A stretch of DNA of 64,000 bases from Bin87 sp963665395. Its GTDB lineage: Bacteria; Chloroflexota; Dehalococcoidia; Lucifugimonadales; UBA3495. The translations under genes were made by a program, and so were the position numbers. Positions 32,223 to 40,707 of this stretch are shown piece by piece (within the stretch, counting starts at the first letter, position 1; each line of letters begins with the position of its first letter). The notes under the pieces were generated by a model. The model did no database searches. It saw only the letters and a list, made by a program, of their open reading frames with translations, and was not told where the DNA came from. The DNA is taken from positions 4,402,001 to 4,466,000 of the forward strand of contig OY762251.1 in NCBI GenBank assembly GCA_963665395.2, written 5' to 3'.

Positions 32223-33395
32223 ATGGAGTTCCAGTTCAGTACCGAAGACGCCACCTTCCAGAGCGAGTTGCAGCAGTTCATCGCCGAAGAATACGTCCCC
32301 GAATGGGAGCTCGGGGAACGGGGTTCCGGCGAGGAGAACTGGCAGCGCACCCTGGACGTCCGGCGCAAGCTGGCTGACCGGGGCTGGCTGACCATGCACT
32401 GGCCGGAAGAGTACGGCGGGCAGAAAGCGTCCCCCGTCCGCACCGCCATCTTCAACGAGGCGATGACCTACCATCGCGCCCCCGGCCGGGACAACTTCGG
32501 CGTCCGCATGATGGGCGCAACCCTGATGATCCACGGCACCGACGAGCAGAAGGCCGAGCATCTGCCGCCAGTGGCCAAGGGCGAAGTCCAGTGGTGCCAG
32601 GGCTACAGCGAGCCCGAGTCCGGTTCCGACCTGGCCTCCCTCAGCACCCGCGCCATCCGCGACGGCGACGAGTTCGTCGTCAACGGCAGCAAAATCTGGA
32701 CCTCTATGGGCCATCGCGGCGACTGGATCATGCTCCTTACCCGCACCGACACCGACGCGCCCAAGCACCGGGGCATCAGCTTCTTCCTGGTGGACATGAA
32801 GACCCCCGGCATTGAAGTGCGCCCCATCATCAACATGGGCGGCCGGCACGAGTTCAACCAGATTATTTTTGACAACGTCCGCGTCCCCGCCCGCAACATC
32901 GTCGGCGAGGAAAACCGGGGCTGGTACGTGGCGGTGACCCTGCTGGACTTCGAGCGTTCCGGCATCGACTACTCGGCGGCGGCCCGCCGCCACCTGGACG
33001 ACACCCGCCAGTGGGCCGACGACATCCGGCGCAACGGCCAGCCGTTGAGCCGGGAGCCGTGGGTGCGCAACGCCCTGGCCGACCGCTACATCGAGACCGA
33101 AGTGGCGCGACTGATTGCCTACAACGTGGCCTGGATGCAGGGCGAGGGCCTGGTCCCTAACAAGGAAGCCTCCATGTCCAAAGTGTTCGGCAGCGAAACC
33201 GTGCAGCGCACCACCGCCTCCTGCCTGGAGGTGATGGGCATGTACGGCGGCCTGCGCGATGAAAAGTGGACGCCCATGGCAGCCGATATGCAGGAACACT
33301 GGCTGCGGGCGTTTTCGCACACCATCGCCGCCGGCACCAGCGAAGTCCAGCGCAACATCATCGCCAGCCGGGGTTTGGGCCTGCCGCGCGGGTAG
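32223..33395 (+). CDS. acyl-CoA dehydrogenase family protein
   Basis: 390 residues, complete. WLTMHWPEEYGGQKASPV, CQGYSEPESGSDLASLSTRA (FAD/substrate), NGSKIWTSMGHRGDW and the C-terminal AAGTSEVQRNIIASRGLGLPR. A FadE-like flavoenzyme that makes a 2,3-double bond in acyl-CoA. The catalytic Glu position near residue 360 is in the AGTSEVQ area as in the non-canonical branch. A crotonase gene lies 340 bp downstream, so the two could serve one degradation path, but the DUF6883 cassette is between them. Confidence 0.93.
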   Translation: MEFQFSTEDATFQSELQQFIAEEYVPEWELGERGSGEENWQRTLDVRRKLADRGWLTMHWPEEYGGQKASPVRTAIFNEAMTYHRAPGRDNFGVRMMGATLMIHGTDEQKAEHLPPVAKGEVQWCQGYSEPESGSDLASLSTRAIRDGDEFVVNGSKIWTSMGHRGDWIMLLTRTDTDAPKHRGISFFLVDMKTPGIEVRPIINMGGRHEFNQIIFDNVRVPARNIVGEENRGWYVAVTLLDFERSGIDYSAAARRHLDDTRQWADDIRRNGQPLSREPWVRNALADRYIETEVARLIAYNVAWMQGEGLVPNKEASMSKVFGSETVQRTTASCLEVMGMYGGLRDEKWTPMAADMQEHWLRAFSHTIAAGTSEVQRNIIASRGLGLPRG

Positions 33396-33397
33396 GC

Positions 33398-33736
33398 ATG
33401 AAACTGCCCAGCGCTGAAAACGCTTACGTCCCGCCGGCGAAAATCCTGGCCTATTTGCTTTCAATTGACAACCCGCGAGGGCGAGACAAAGCCGAGTTTT
33501 TCTTAAGGTTCGGGTTCGTTCCTGAACGATGGCAACAGTTTGCGGAGGCGCTGCGGGTTCACGGGTCCAGGCACGAAGTGGTCAATGTTCGTGACACACC
33601 GCACGGGCCAACATTCGCTGTTGACGGTATTCTGGAAACTCCGGATGGGCGCAACCCCGATGTCCGTACCGTTTGGATTATCCGACACAACTCAACACGG
33701 CCGGCCCTGGTTTCGGCTTACCCATCGGGAGATTAA
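33398..33736 (+). CDS. DUF6883 domain protein
   Basis: 112 residues: MKLPSAENAYVPPAKILAYL, RGRDKAEFFLRFGF, HGPTFAVDGILETPDGRNP and TVWIIRHN match DUF6883, a small family usually followed by a DUF4926 gene. The pair behaves like a toxin/antidote or immunity cassette in genome context; function is unproven. It begins 2 bp after the acyl-CoA dehydrogenase stop and its own stop precedes the next ATG by 1 bp, so the cassette is tightly packed between two lipid-type genes. Confidence 0.75.
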   Translation: MKLPSAENAYVPPAKILAYLLSIDNPRGRDKAEFFLRFGFVPERWQQFAEALRVHGSRHEVVNVRDTPHGPTFAVDGILETPDGRNPDVRTVWIIRHNSTRPALVSAYPSGD

Positions 33737-33737
33737 C

Positions 33738-34712
33738 ATGATCAACGAACATGATTCCATTAAACTCACCGTTGATTTACCTGAACATGGCCTGAAAGCA
33801 GGCGATGACGGCACAGTCGTTCACATCTTCGAACCGGACACCTCCTTTCTGGTGGAATTTTTCACACCCGACGGCGACACTATCGACGTGATCTATGTCG
33901 ATAGGGAACAGATCCGGCCGGCGACTCCTGACGAAATTCCGCCGCCGCCAGTGATTCGCCAGTTGACTGGAGACGGCATAGCCGTCCTCACTCTCAACAA
34001 CCCGGACCGGCGCAACGCGCTATCTTTTTTGACGCTGCTCAATTTGGAGCGTCGCCTCTCTGAAATCGCCGTCGACCCTGACGCCCGCGTCGTCGTCATC
34101 CGCTCCGAAGGCTCCGTCTTCAGCTCCGGCCACGACCTCAACGAACTGGTCAACGGCGACGAAGAAGACTATTCCGCCGTGTTTGCCGCCTGTATGCGGG
34201 TCATGGAAGGCATCCGCCTGCTGCCCAAGCCGGTGATCGCGCAGGTGCAGGGGCTGGCCACCGCCGCCGGCTGCCAATTGGTCGCCACCTGCGACATTGC
34301 CGTAGCCGCCGACACCGCCGCCTTCGCCACCCCGGGCGTGCAGATTGGCCTGTTCTGCACCACGCCGGGCGTCGCCGTGGCCCGCTCGGTGATGCCCAAA
34401 AAGGCCATGGAAATGCTCCTCACCGGCAAACCCATCTCGGCCCAGGAAGCGCTGGATTTCGGCCTCATCAGCCGCATTGTGCCGGCCGACCAACTGGAAG
34501 ATCAGGTGATGGCCTTGGCCCGGCAGATTGCCGCGGCCAGCGCGGACACGTTGGCGCTGGGCAAGGCCGCCTTCTACCAACAGATTGAAATGGACCGCCC
34601 GTCGGCCTACCAATTCGCCAGCAAAGTAATGGTGGACAACCTCCAGACCGACGACGCCAAAGAGGGCATCACTGCCTTTTTGGAAAAGCGCAACCCGGTG
34701 TGGACAACCTGA
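33738..34712 (+). CDS. fusion: DUF4926 domain + ECHDC3-like enoyl-CoA hydratase/isomerase
   Basis: 324 residues. The first 70 (HDSIKLTVDLPEHGLKAGDDG, VVHIF, FLVEFF, YVDREQIRPAT) are a complete DUF4926 domain, normally a separate protein coded after DUF6883. From about residue 72 a full crotonase follows: LTLNNPDRRNALSFLTL, SSGHDLNELV, ATAAGCQLVATCDIAVA, VQIGLFCTTPGVAVARSV and ITAFLEKRNPVW, closest to the ECHDC3 branch. The hydratase Glu of GGxE is replaced (GCQL), so a simple hydratase reaction is doubtful. No stop separates the parts; ATG 33738 is the only good start. Confidence 0.85.
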   Translation: MINEHDSIKLTVDLPEHGLKAGDDGTVVHIFEPDTSFLVEFFTPDGDTIDVIYVDREQIRPATPDEIPPPPVIRQLTGDGIAVLTLNNPDRRNALSFLTLLNLERRLSEIAVDPDARVVVIRSEGSVFSSGHDLNELVNGDEEDYSAVFAACMRVMEGIRLLPKPVIAQVQGLATAAGCQLVATCDIAVAADTAAFATPGVQIGLFCTTPGVAVARSVMPKKAMEMLLTGKPISAQEALDFGLISRIVPADQLEDQVMALARQIAAASADTLALGKAAFYQQIEMDRPSAYQFASKVMVDNLQTDDAKEGITAFLEKRNPVWTT

Positions 34713-34729
34713 CGGCATGGAATCTCTTA

Positions 34730-34809
34730 TTTACATGGATATACAGGATGGACAGGATTATGCTGATTTAATCATGAACAATCCTGTTTATCCTGTTCAT
34801 CCATGTAAA
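34730..34809. repeat. 80-bp inverted repeat (TTTACATGGATATACAGGAT ends), copy 2
   Basis: Same ends as 22293-22368 with a different centre. It lies between the crotonase fusion and the DinB-like gene; ATG 34833 follows closely. Confidence 0.85.
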
Positions 34810-34832
34810 ATGTTTCCTTCATGGAGTACCTC

Positions 34833-35351
34833 ATGGCACTGAAAGAGTTCATCCAAGCGTCCTTTGACAACAACTGGGAGTGGCTGGTCCGCTACGTGGA
34901 CGGCCTGACCCAGGACGAAATCGAGTTCACTCCCAACGAGCAGTGCCATTCCATCGGCTTCATCGTCTGGCACTACGGGCGGGCGCTGGATATGTGGGTG
35001 CAATCCCTCGCCAAGCAGGAGCAACAGCTCTACGAGCGCGAGTGGGCCGAACGGCTGGGCTTCGCCCCGGAACCGATGAACGTCGGCTTTGGCTACACCG
35101 TCGAAGACCTCGCCAACTGGCAATGCCCCGACAAGGCCCTGCTCATGGAGTACGCCGACGCCGCCCGCAACAACCTGCTGGAGTTTCTGGCCGGGCACGA
35201 CGACGACTCGTTGGTCAGCGCCCAGATGACCAACCGCCGCGGCGAAAGCATGGCCGTCGCCGATATGTTCCGCCTCCTCATCTGGGAAGTCAACCAGCAC
35301 GGCGGCCAGGCCGGCTACCTGCGCGGTATGCAGCGGGGGTTGAACCAGTAG
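34833..35351 (+). CDS. DinB family protein
   Basis: 172 residues, four-helix bundle. Metal-binding His in HSIGFIVWHYGRALDMW and the C-terminal WEVNQHGGQAGYLRG, as in DinB/YfiT proteins, which include thiol transferases such as bacillithiol S-transferase. ATG 34833 has GGAG 7 bases upstream; an in-frame ATG at 34821 is possible. Substrate unknown. Confidence 0.85.
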   Translation: MALKEFIQASFDNNWEWLVRYVDGLTQDEIEFTPNEQCHSIGFIVWHYGRALDMWVQSLAKQEQQLYEREWAERLGFAPEPMNVGFGYTVEDLANWQCPDKALLMEYADAARNNLLEFLAGHDDDSLVSAQMTNRRGESMAVADMFRLLIWEVNQHGGQAGYLRGMQRGLNQ

Positions 35352-35374
35352 CCATTTATCGCCAGGGTAAAGCC

Positions 35375-35962
35375 ATGAGTCCGTCGTCAGGGATGCCGGC
35401 CGGGGTCCAAAGAACGCGAATGTCTTACGGAACTGAGTCTTCCCGGCCTACGGGCAAGTTTCGGCGCTTCCTGAACCGCCTGCTGGTTTGGAGCGCCAGG
35501 ATAATCGAAGAAGACGACGAAGCCATCTGGAGCGTCCCCAGACCCTTCAAGCGGGCCTACTCGATAGCGCTGTCCGCCATTTGCAGCCCGCTCTTGATAA
35601 CCATTGTCATCGAGAAAATCGAGACCACCAAACCGGCCGGATGGTGGACCAACGTCACCACGGTAACGGGTGAAGCCGCGACGGAGTTCGCTCCCATCGG
35701 CATTGGCGTCGCCATCGCGCTGCTGGTCATCGCGCACTTAGGAGCAGTCATCATGTCCCTCTACCACATGATCGCCAACCGGTGGGTAAAGCCGGTAGTC
35801 GAAGAACACATTGCCCAAGGTCGGGAGGAAGGGCTAGAGGAAGGCCGGGAGCAAGGACGCGCCGAAGTAATCGCGGAAGTGCAAGCCTGGCTCCGGCGTA
35901 AGTCCGAGGCAGAAGCCAAAGGCGACCCCTTTTCCGAGCCGCCGCCGTTCGGGGAACCGTAG
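35375..35962 (+). CDS. membrane protein with EEGLEEGREQGRAE and EPPP tail
   Basis: 195 residues: a basic cytoplasmic N-terminus of about 65 residues, two membrane helices (about 66-86 and 110-135), then HIAQGREEGLEEGREQGRAE, AWLRRKSEAEAKGDPF and SEPPPFGEP. Fourth member in this window of the family at 16523, 17242 and 30223, here with a longer N-terminus. ATG 35375 is tentative; 35420 is an alternative. It is 15 bp upstream of the methyltransferase gene. Confidence 0.6.
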   Translation: MSPSSGMPAGVQRTRMSYGTESSRPTGKFRRFLNRLLVWSARIIEEDDEAIWSVPRPFKRAYSIALSAICSPLLITIVIEKIETTKPAGWWTNVTTVTGEAATEFAPIGIGVAIALLVIAHLGAVIMSLYHMIANRWVKPVVEEHIAQGREEGLEEGREQGRAEVIAEVQAWLRRKSEAEAKGDPFSEPPPFGEP

Positions 35963-35977
35963 CGACGGGCGCCTGCA

Positions 35978-38881
35978 ATGGCCACGCAGCAGCTTCATCA
36001 GAGCGAGCCCAACGTCAACTTTGCCCTGGGCGGCCTGTTGCAGGGGATGTTGTTCGGCCGCCTGGTTCGCTCGGAAAACACGCAGCTCATTGCCGGCCAG
36101 CCGGGCCTGAAGCTGGACAACCTGATTACCGCGCCCGACCGCGCGCCGGTGGCCGTGGAGGCGGAGTACGAACCGGCGCATCAGGTCGAAGCGGAAGCCG
36201 CCGCCCGGCTCGGTTTGCCCGTAGTGGACGCGGTCAACCCCATTGCCGCCGCTGTCGCATTGCGCTACCCGGACGCGCTGAGATCCGCCGTTGACCTGCC
36301 CACCGCCATCGCCGCTGCCAGGCTGTCCTACTGCGTGCGGTATGATGACGGCGTCCGCTTTCCGGAATCGGGATGGCTGGAAGGCGACGTGAGCAACCTG
36401 GCCGACATTATCAGCCTGGTGTCCGTTCCTCAGAACGCGGTTGACCGGGCGGCATCGGCGCTGGAAGCCGGCATTGAGCGGGCCGTGGTCGTCCTGGACA
36501 ATATGCGCCAACTCCGCCCTGACGTTATGCCAGCCGTAGCCCGCTTATTGGGAATGGCGGACGTTCCGCAAACTCGTCGCATGGCCTGCGCCATCGTCGC
36601 CAACGCTATGGTATTTCACGAGCGACTGTCCGGCGCCCACGACATCAAGTCGTTGCGCATGGTGTCCGGCCCGGACGTTGCCAATCCTTTCGGCGACACT
36701 CTGGATACCTGGGGTGAAATACTACAGGTCAATTACTGGGCCATCTTTTCCATCGCCAAAGACATCATGGAGCGTATCCCTTCCGGCTACGGGTCAAGCT
36801 TGTTGCGTATTCTGCGCGACACTGCCCTGGAAGTAATGGATACCGGCGCGAGTGTCGCTCACGACCTGACCGGCCGCATTTTCCAGCGGCTTATTGCCGA
36901 CCGCAAGTACCTGGCGACTTTCTACACGCTGCCCGCCTCGGCGTTTCTGTTGGCGCGGCTGGCCGTTGGCAAAATGGACGGCGTTGACTGGTCGGACGCG
37001 GGGGATGTGGGCAGGTTGCGGGTCGGCGATTTTGCCTGCGGCACGGGCGCGTTGCTGTCCGCGGTGTACCAGCAAGTAGCCGGCCGGCACGAACGCGCCG
37101 GCGGTGACCCCACGGCACTGCACCCGGCAATGCTTGAGGAAATGTTATTCGGTTGCGACGTAATGCCTTCCGCTATTCACATCACCGGATCTACGCTGTC
37201 GGGCATCGCGCCGTCGGTGCGTTTTGACAACTCGCGCCTTTATACCCTGGCCTACGGACGGCAGCAGGACGGCAGCGTCCGCATCGGTTCGCTGGAACTG
37301 CTGCAATCTTCGGCGGCCATGACGCTGTTCAACACCAGCGATCCCGCGATGCGCACCGGCAGCGTCGGCGAGGAAACCGCCGCCCAAATCATCGCCGACA
37401 TTCCGGACGGCGGTTTTGACCTGGTGATAATGAACCCGCCTTTCACCAGCAACACCAAACACCGGGACGCCGAGGGCAACGTTCTGAACGCCGCCTTTGC
37501 CGCTTTCGGCGCGTCGGTAGACGACCAGGACGACATGGCGGCGCGGCTGATTCAGCTGGCTCGCAATTCTTACTATCACGGCCACGCCGGATTAGGTTCC
37601 GCATTTGCGTCAATTGCTGACAAAAAGCTCCACCCTGGCGGCGTGCTGGCCCTGGTGTTGCCTTTTACCGTTGTCAACGGCGCGTCCTGGGCCAAGTTCC
37701 GGGAGATGATTGCCGCCCACTATACTGACGTTACCATCGTCAGCAGCATTGCCGAAGACAGCGATATGTCCTTTTCGTCGGATACCGGCATAGCCGAGTG
37801 TCTGGTCATCGCTCGTCGCCGGTCCAAAAACGATAAACCCACCGGACGGGCTCAATTCGTTTCACTGCTCCGCCGGCCCCGGAGTTTCGCAGAAGCCCAT
37901 GAAGTTGCCGACGCGATCCGGGCCAGCGCCGACGTGCGCCGTCTGGAGGATGGGCCGTATGGGGGCATACCGATTTTCTGTGGCGACGCTCCGGCCGGCG
38001 AAATCCTGGACGCCTCGGTAACCGCCTTTGAAAGCGGGTGGGGCGCCGCCCGCATCGCAGACGCCGCGGTCGCCCAAACCGCCCACGCGCTGGCCGGCGG
38101 CCAACTGTGGCTACCGGCGGAACCGCAACCGCTCGAACTCCCCGTCACCAGGCTAGGCGAAATCGGTCAATTGGGCGTACACGATTCACTGCTGACGATG
38201 GCAACGCATAATGGCCCGTTCGTAAAAGAGCGGCCAAGCCCCACTGCGACTTACCCGTCTCTCTACAACCATAACGCCCGTCGGGAAACCCGGCTGATTT
38301 GCGAACCAGATTCGCAACTCCGAGTCAAGCCGGGTATGGAATCCAGGGCCGCCGAACTTTGGGCCACCGCCAGCCGCGCCCACGTCAATCGGGATTTTCG
38401 CCTGAACTCACAACCCCTTGCCGTCGCATTCACCAACCGGGCGTCTATTGGCGGAAGGGCATGGCCCCACATAACGTTTGTCGAGTCCAGATTCGAGTAT
38501 GCGTTTTCGGTGTGGGGCAACAGCACGTTGGGATTGTTGAGTTACTGGTGGGCATCCAGCCGCCAGCAAAGCGGACGGGGCGTAATGACCCGCCAGCTAA
38601 TCCCGTTTCTGCCTGTCCTCGACTTCCGTGCCCTCACCGACGAACAGCTTGCCACCGCCGAAACCATCTTCAACGACTTCCGCGACTTGGAATTCCAGCC
38701 GGCTTACCTAGCCGACGCCGACCCCAACCGCGCCCTGCTGGACCGGCGCGTGATCTGCGGTCTGCTGGGCCTTGACGAGAGCGCGTATCGAGCCGTCCGC
38801 CGCTTGTCGGCGAAGTGGTGCGCCGAGCCGTCGGTACACGGCGGCAAACGTCGCCCCCGCAACGCGACGCTGGTCATGTAG
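35978..38881 (+). CDS. large N6-adenine DNA methyltransferase (N-6_Mtase type)
   Basis: 967 residues. Residues 298-320 (TGRIFQRLIADRKYLATFYT) and motif I DFACGTGALL at 351-360, motif IV NPPF at 486-489 and the following LPFTVVNGASWAKFR are those of type I/IIG-like N6-adenine methylases. The first 130 residues have LDNLI then PVAVEAEYEPAHQVEAEAA, a D-x13-ExE arrangement reminiscent of a nuclease-like or VRR-type domain, but the Lys is missing. The C-terminal 250 residues may read the target. No hsdS, hsdR or nuclease gene is adjacent, so this is either an orphan methylase or half of a lost system; a DUF433 antitoxin remnant follows. Confidence 0.85.
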   Translation: MATQQLHQSEPNVNFALGGLLQGMLFGRLVRSENTQLIAGQPGLKLDNLITAPDRAPVAVEAEYEPAHQVEAEAAARLGLPVVDAVNPIAAAVALRYPDALRSAVDLPTAIAAARLSYCVRYDDGVRFPESGWLEGDVSNLADIISLVSVPQNAVDRAASALEAGIERAVVVLDNMRQLRPDVMPAVARLLGMADVPQTRRMACAIVANAMVFHERLSGAHDIKSLRMVSGPDVANPFGDTLDTWGEILQVNYWAIFSIAKDIMERIPSGYGSSLLRILRDTALEVMDTGASVAHDLTGRIFQRLIADRKYLATFYTLPASAFLLARLAVGKMDGVDWSDAGDVGRLRVGDFACGTGALLSAVYQQVAGRHERAGGDPTALHPAMLEEMLFGCDVMPSAIHITGSTLSGIAPSVRFDNSRLYTLAYGRQQDGSVRIGSLELLQSSAAMTLFNTSDPAMRTGSVGEETAAQIIADIPDGGFDLVIMNPPFTSNTKHRDAEGNVLNAAFAAFGASVDDQDDMAARLIQLARNSYYHGHAGLGSAFASIADKKLHPGGVLALVLPFTVVNGASWAKFREMIAAHYTDVTIVSSIAEDSDMSFSSDTGIAECLVIARRRSKNDKPTGRAQFVSLLRRPRSFAEAHEVADAIRASADVRRLEDGPYGGIPIFCGDAPAGEILDASVTAFESGWGAARIADAAVAQTAHALAGGQLWLPAEPQPLELPVTRLGEIGQLGVHDSLLTMATHNGPFVKERPSPTATYPSLYNHNARRETRLICEPDSQLRVKPGMESRAAELWATASRAHVNRDFRLNSQPLAVAFTNRASIGGRAWPHITFVESRFEYAFSVWGNSTLGLLSYWWASSRQQSGRGVMTRQLIPFLPVLDFRALTDEQLATAETIFNDFRDLEFQPAYLADADPNRALLDRRVICGLLGLDESAYRAVRRLSAKWCAEPSVHGGKRRPRNATLVM

Positions 38882-38915
38882 AATAAAGCTAACTGCACAG
38901 GGAGAAAGCTGGATC

Positions 38916-39124
38916 ATGGTTGCTGAAGCGGGAGTAACTCTGACCGAGCGCTGTTACATCATCAGGAAAAAGGCTTTCTCAGCGAAGAGCCCATCGTGAA
39001 AGGCACGCGAACTCCGGTGCGCGCCATTGTAGAACTCTGGCGTTTGGGATACGCGCCGGAAGAAATCCGCAGCGGACTGCCCTACTTGAGCCTGGCTGCT
39101 GTGTTTGACGCCTTCAGTTACTAA
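38916..39124 (+). pseudogene. DUF433 antitoxin-like gene, frameshifted and truncated
   Basis: Reads MVAEAGVTLTERCYII, then after a one-base shift near 38965 EKGFLSEEPIVKGTRTPVRA and IVELWRLGYAPEEIRSGLPYL, the core of DUF433 (VapB45-like) antitoxins. It ends AVFDAFSY at the exact left end of the DDE insertion sequence, so the last residues of the family (YYxDHxxEI) are cut off. GGGAG lies upstream of ATG 38916. The toxin partner is not present. Confidence 0.8.
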
Positions 39125-39278
39125 CCTTTGGTGCTAGTTTGAGTGGATTTTGAAAATGCCACGAGGTTCCACTATGCTGTGAGTTGACACACGCCACATC
39201 GGAGGAACCCCGTGAACATCGTCGATTTTATCACCGACCCCGTATCCAGTACGGGGTGACGTTACTGTACGTAACTGT

Positions 39279-40707
39279 TCAGAATTGAGGGGAAATGAGC
39301 AGTTGTCGGCAAGCAGAGAGAGGGTTGAGTCCTTGCGCCCGCCAAGCGCCGAAGGCTGACGCCGGGGTCATCTTGGTCTCAGTTCCCCGCGGGGAGCGGA
39401 ACCCGCTCACCGCGGTGAGCGGGTTCCGCCGCTGACCTTGCGGCTGACCACCAGATGACGCAGGCTGCGCTCGGCGGCGTTGTTGTCTGGTGGGGTTTCC
39501 GGTTCGGCCACGAAGACGAAGAGCTCCTTGATGTGCCTCGCCACCCGTCGGCACAGCTTGGCTGGCGCCGCTGACGGGTCGTCCCGGCAAGGACGGCACA
39601 AGGTCAGCAGACGTTGTGCCAGGGCCAGTTGGGCCCGGCGGCGCTGCCGTTCCGACGGGAGGGTGAAGGCTTTGGCTTTTTCGTACACATCGTGGACGGC
39701 GTCCGCCCACCGCCCCAGGGGGACATCGTCGGGGTAAAGCGCCCGCAAGTCGTGGATGTCCCGCAGCAAGTGGGCCCAGCAGCGTTGCCTGGGGCCGTCG
39801 TAGTGATGGTAGGCGGCGTAGAAGTCGCTGACCAGCGCCCCGGCGAACTCTTCGCCCCGGGCTTCAGCCACCACCGCCTTGCTACGACCACGACGCAGAA
39901 AGTAGTGCTCGGCAGGGGTGCTGAAAGTCCACACGTAGCCGTTGTGTCCATCCTCCCGCCCGCCCGTCTCATCGGCATGGACCACCGGAGAGCCCCGGAG
40001 CCGCGCCACGATGTCCGACATCGCTCCCGGGGCCTTCTGGGCTACCCTTTGGGTAGCGGCCACAATGGCTCCCAGGCTGAGCCGCAGTCCAGGCGCGGCC
40101 TCCAGGTGCCACTGGATGATGCGGAAGGGCAGCCGGGCTTCCTCCGGCAACGCCACCATCAGGCTGATCAAGTTGATCCCCAACCGCTGCTTCCCCATCA
40201 CTATACTATCCCGTCCAGTTGCGGCGACGGCGCGCAACGCCGTCGGCAGCGCGGGCCGGCGCGGATACACGATTTTTGACCAATCACGGCGTGTTCGGCA
40301 ACTTCCACCGGAACCGGCGGCAGGTCAATCACTTCCCGCGTGCGGTGGGTCCAGCCCCCAGACAGTCGGGTCGCGCAGTCCGGACACCGCTCCACCGTGT
40401 GCTCCGCCCGTCGGGTGGGCGCCATGCGGACCCGGGCAAAACCATGGGAGCGACCTTTGCGCGGTTTCCGGGACGGCGCCGGCTGGCGGGCGCCTTTGGG
40501 CTTCAGTCCGGGCATCCGGCCCGTCCGCCTCCGGCGGATGGCCCGCCCTTCCAACTGGACAATCCGTTGCTCCAGGCTCTCGATGATCGCCTGCTGCCGG
40601 ATGATGATTTCGATCAGGACCTCCCGGTCGGCAGTCCTGAGGTCAGTTTGAGCATCCAGGCCACGCATATTGACATAACCGACACCGCCGATGCCAGCAT
40701 TTGCCAC
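39279..40707 (-). pseudogene. IS66 family transposase (TnpC type), two frameshifts
   Basis: The start (ATG 40707) encodes a coiled coil IIIRQQAIIESLEQRIVQLEG and the zinc-binding ERCPDCATRL with REVIDLPPVPVEVAEHAV. At about 40280 the frame shifts by -1 at a run of five A and continues as LGINLISLMVALPEEARLPF, VVHADETG (catalytic Asp), DFYAAYHHYDG, RCWAHLLRDIHDL and PDNNAAERSLRHLVVSRKVS. Near 39410 a tandem duplication of about 23 bp (GGAACCCGCTCACCGCGG / GGGTTCCGCTCCCCGCGG) shifts it again before GTETKMTPASAFGAWRAQGL. Confidence 0.88.
40524..40538. repeat. 15-bp micro-palindrome TCCGCC-TCC-GGCGGA in IS66
   Basis: Encodes the IRRRR stretch in the N-terminal linker of the IS66 transposase. Same class as 14266 and 18110. 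Confidence 0.55.

Noticed and set aside
32157..33464. long minus-strand open frame
   Set aside because: Shadow of the acyl-CoA dehydrogenase; no recognisable protein features.
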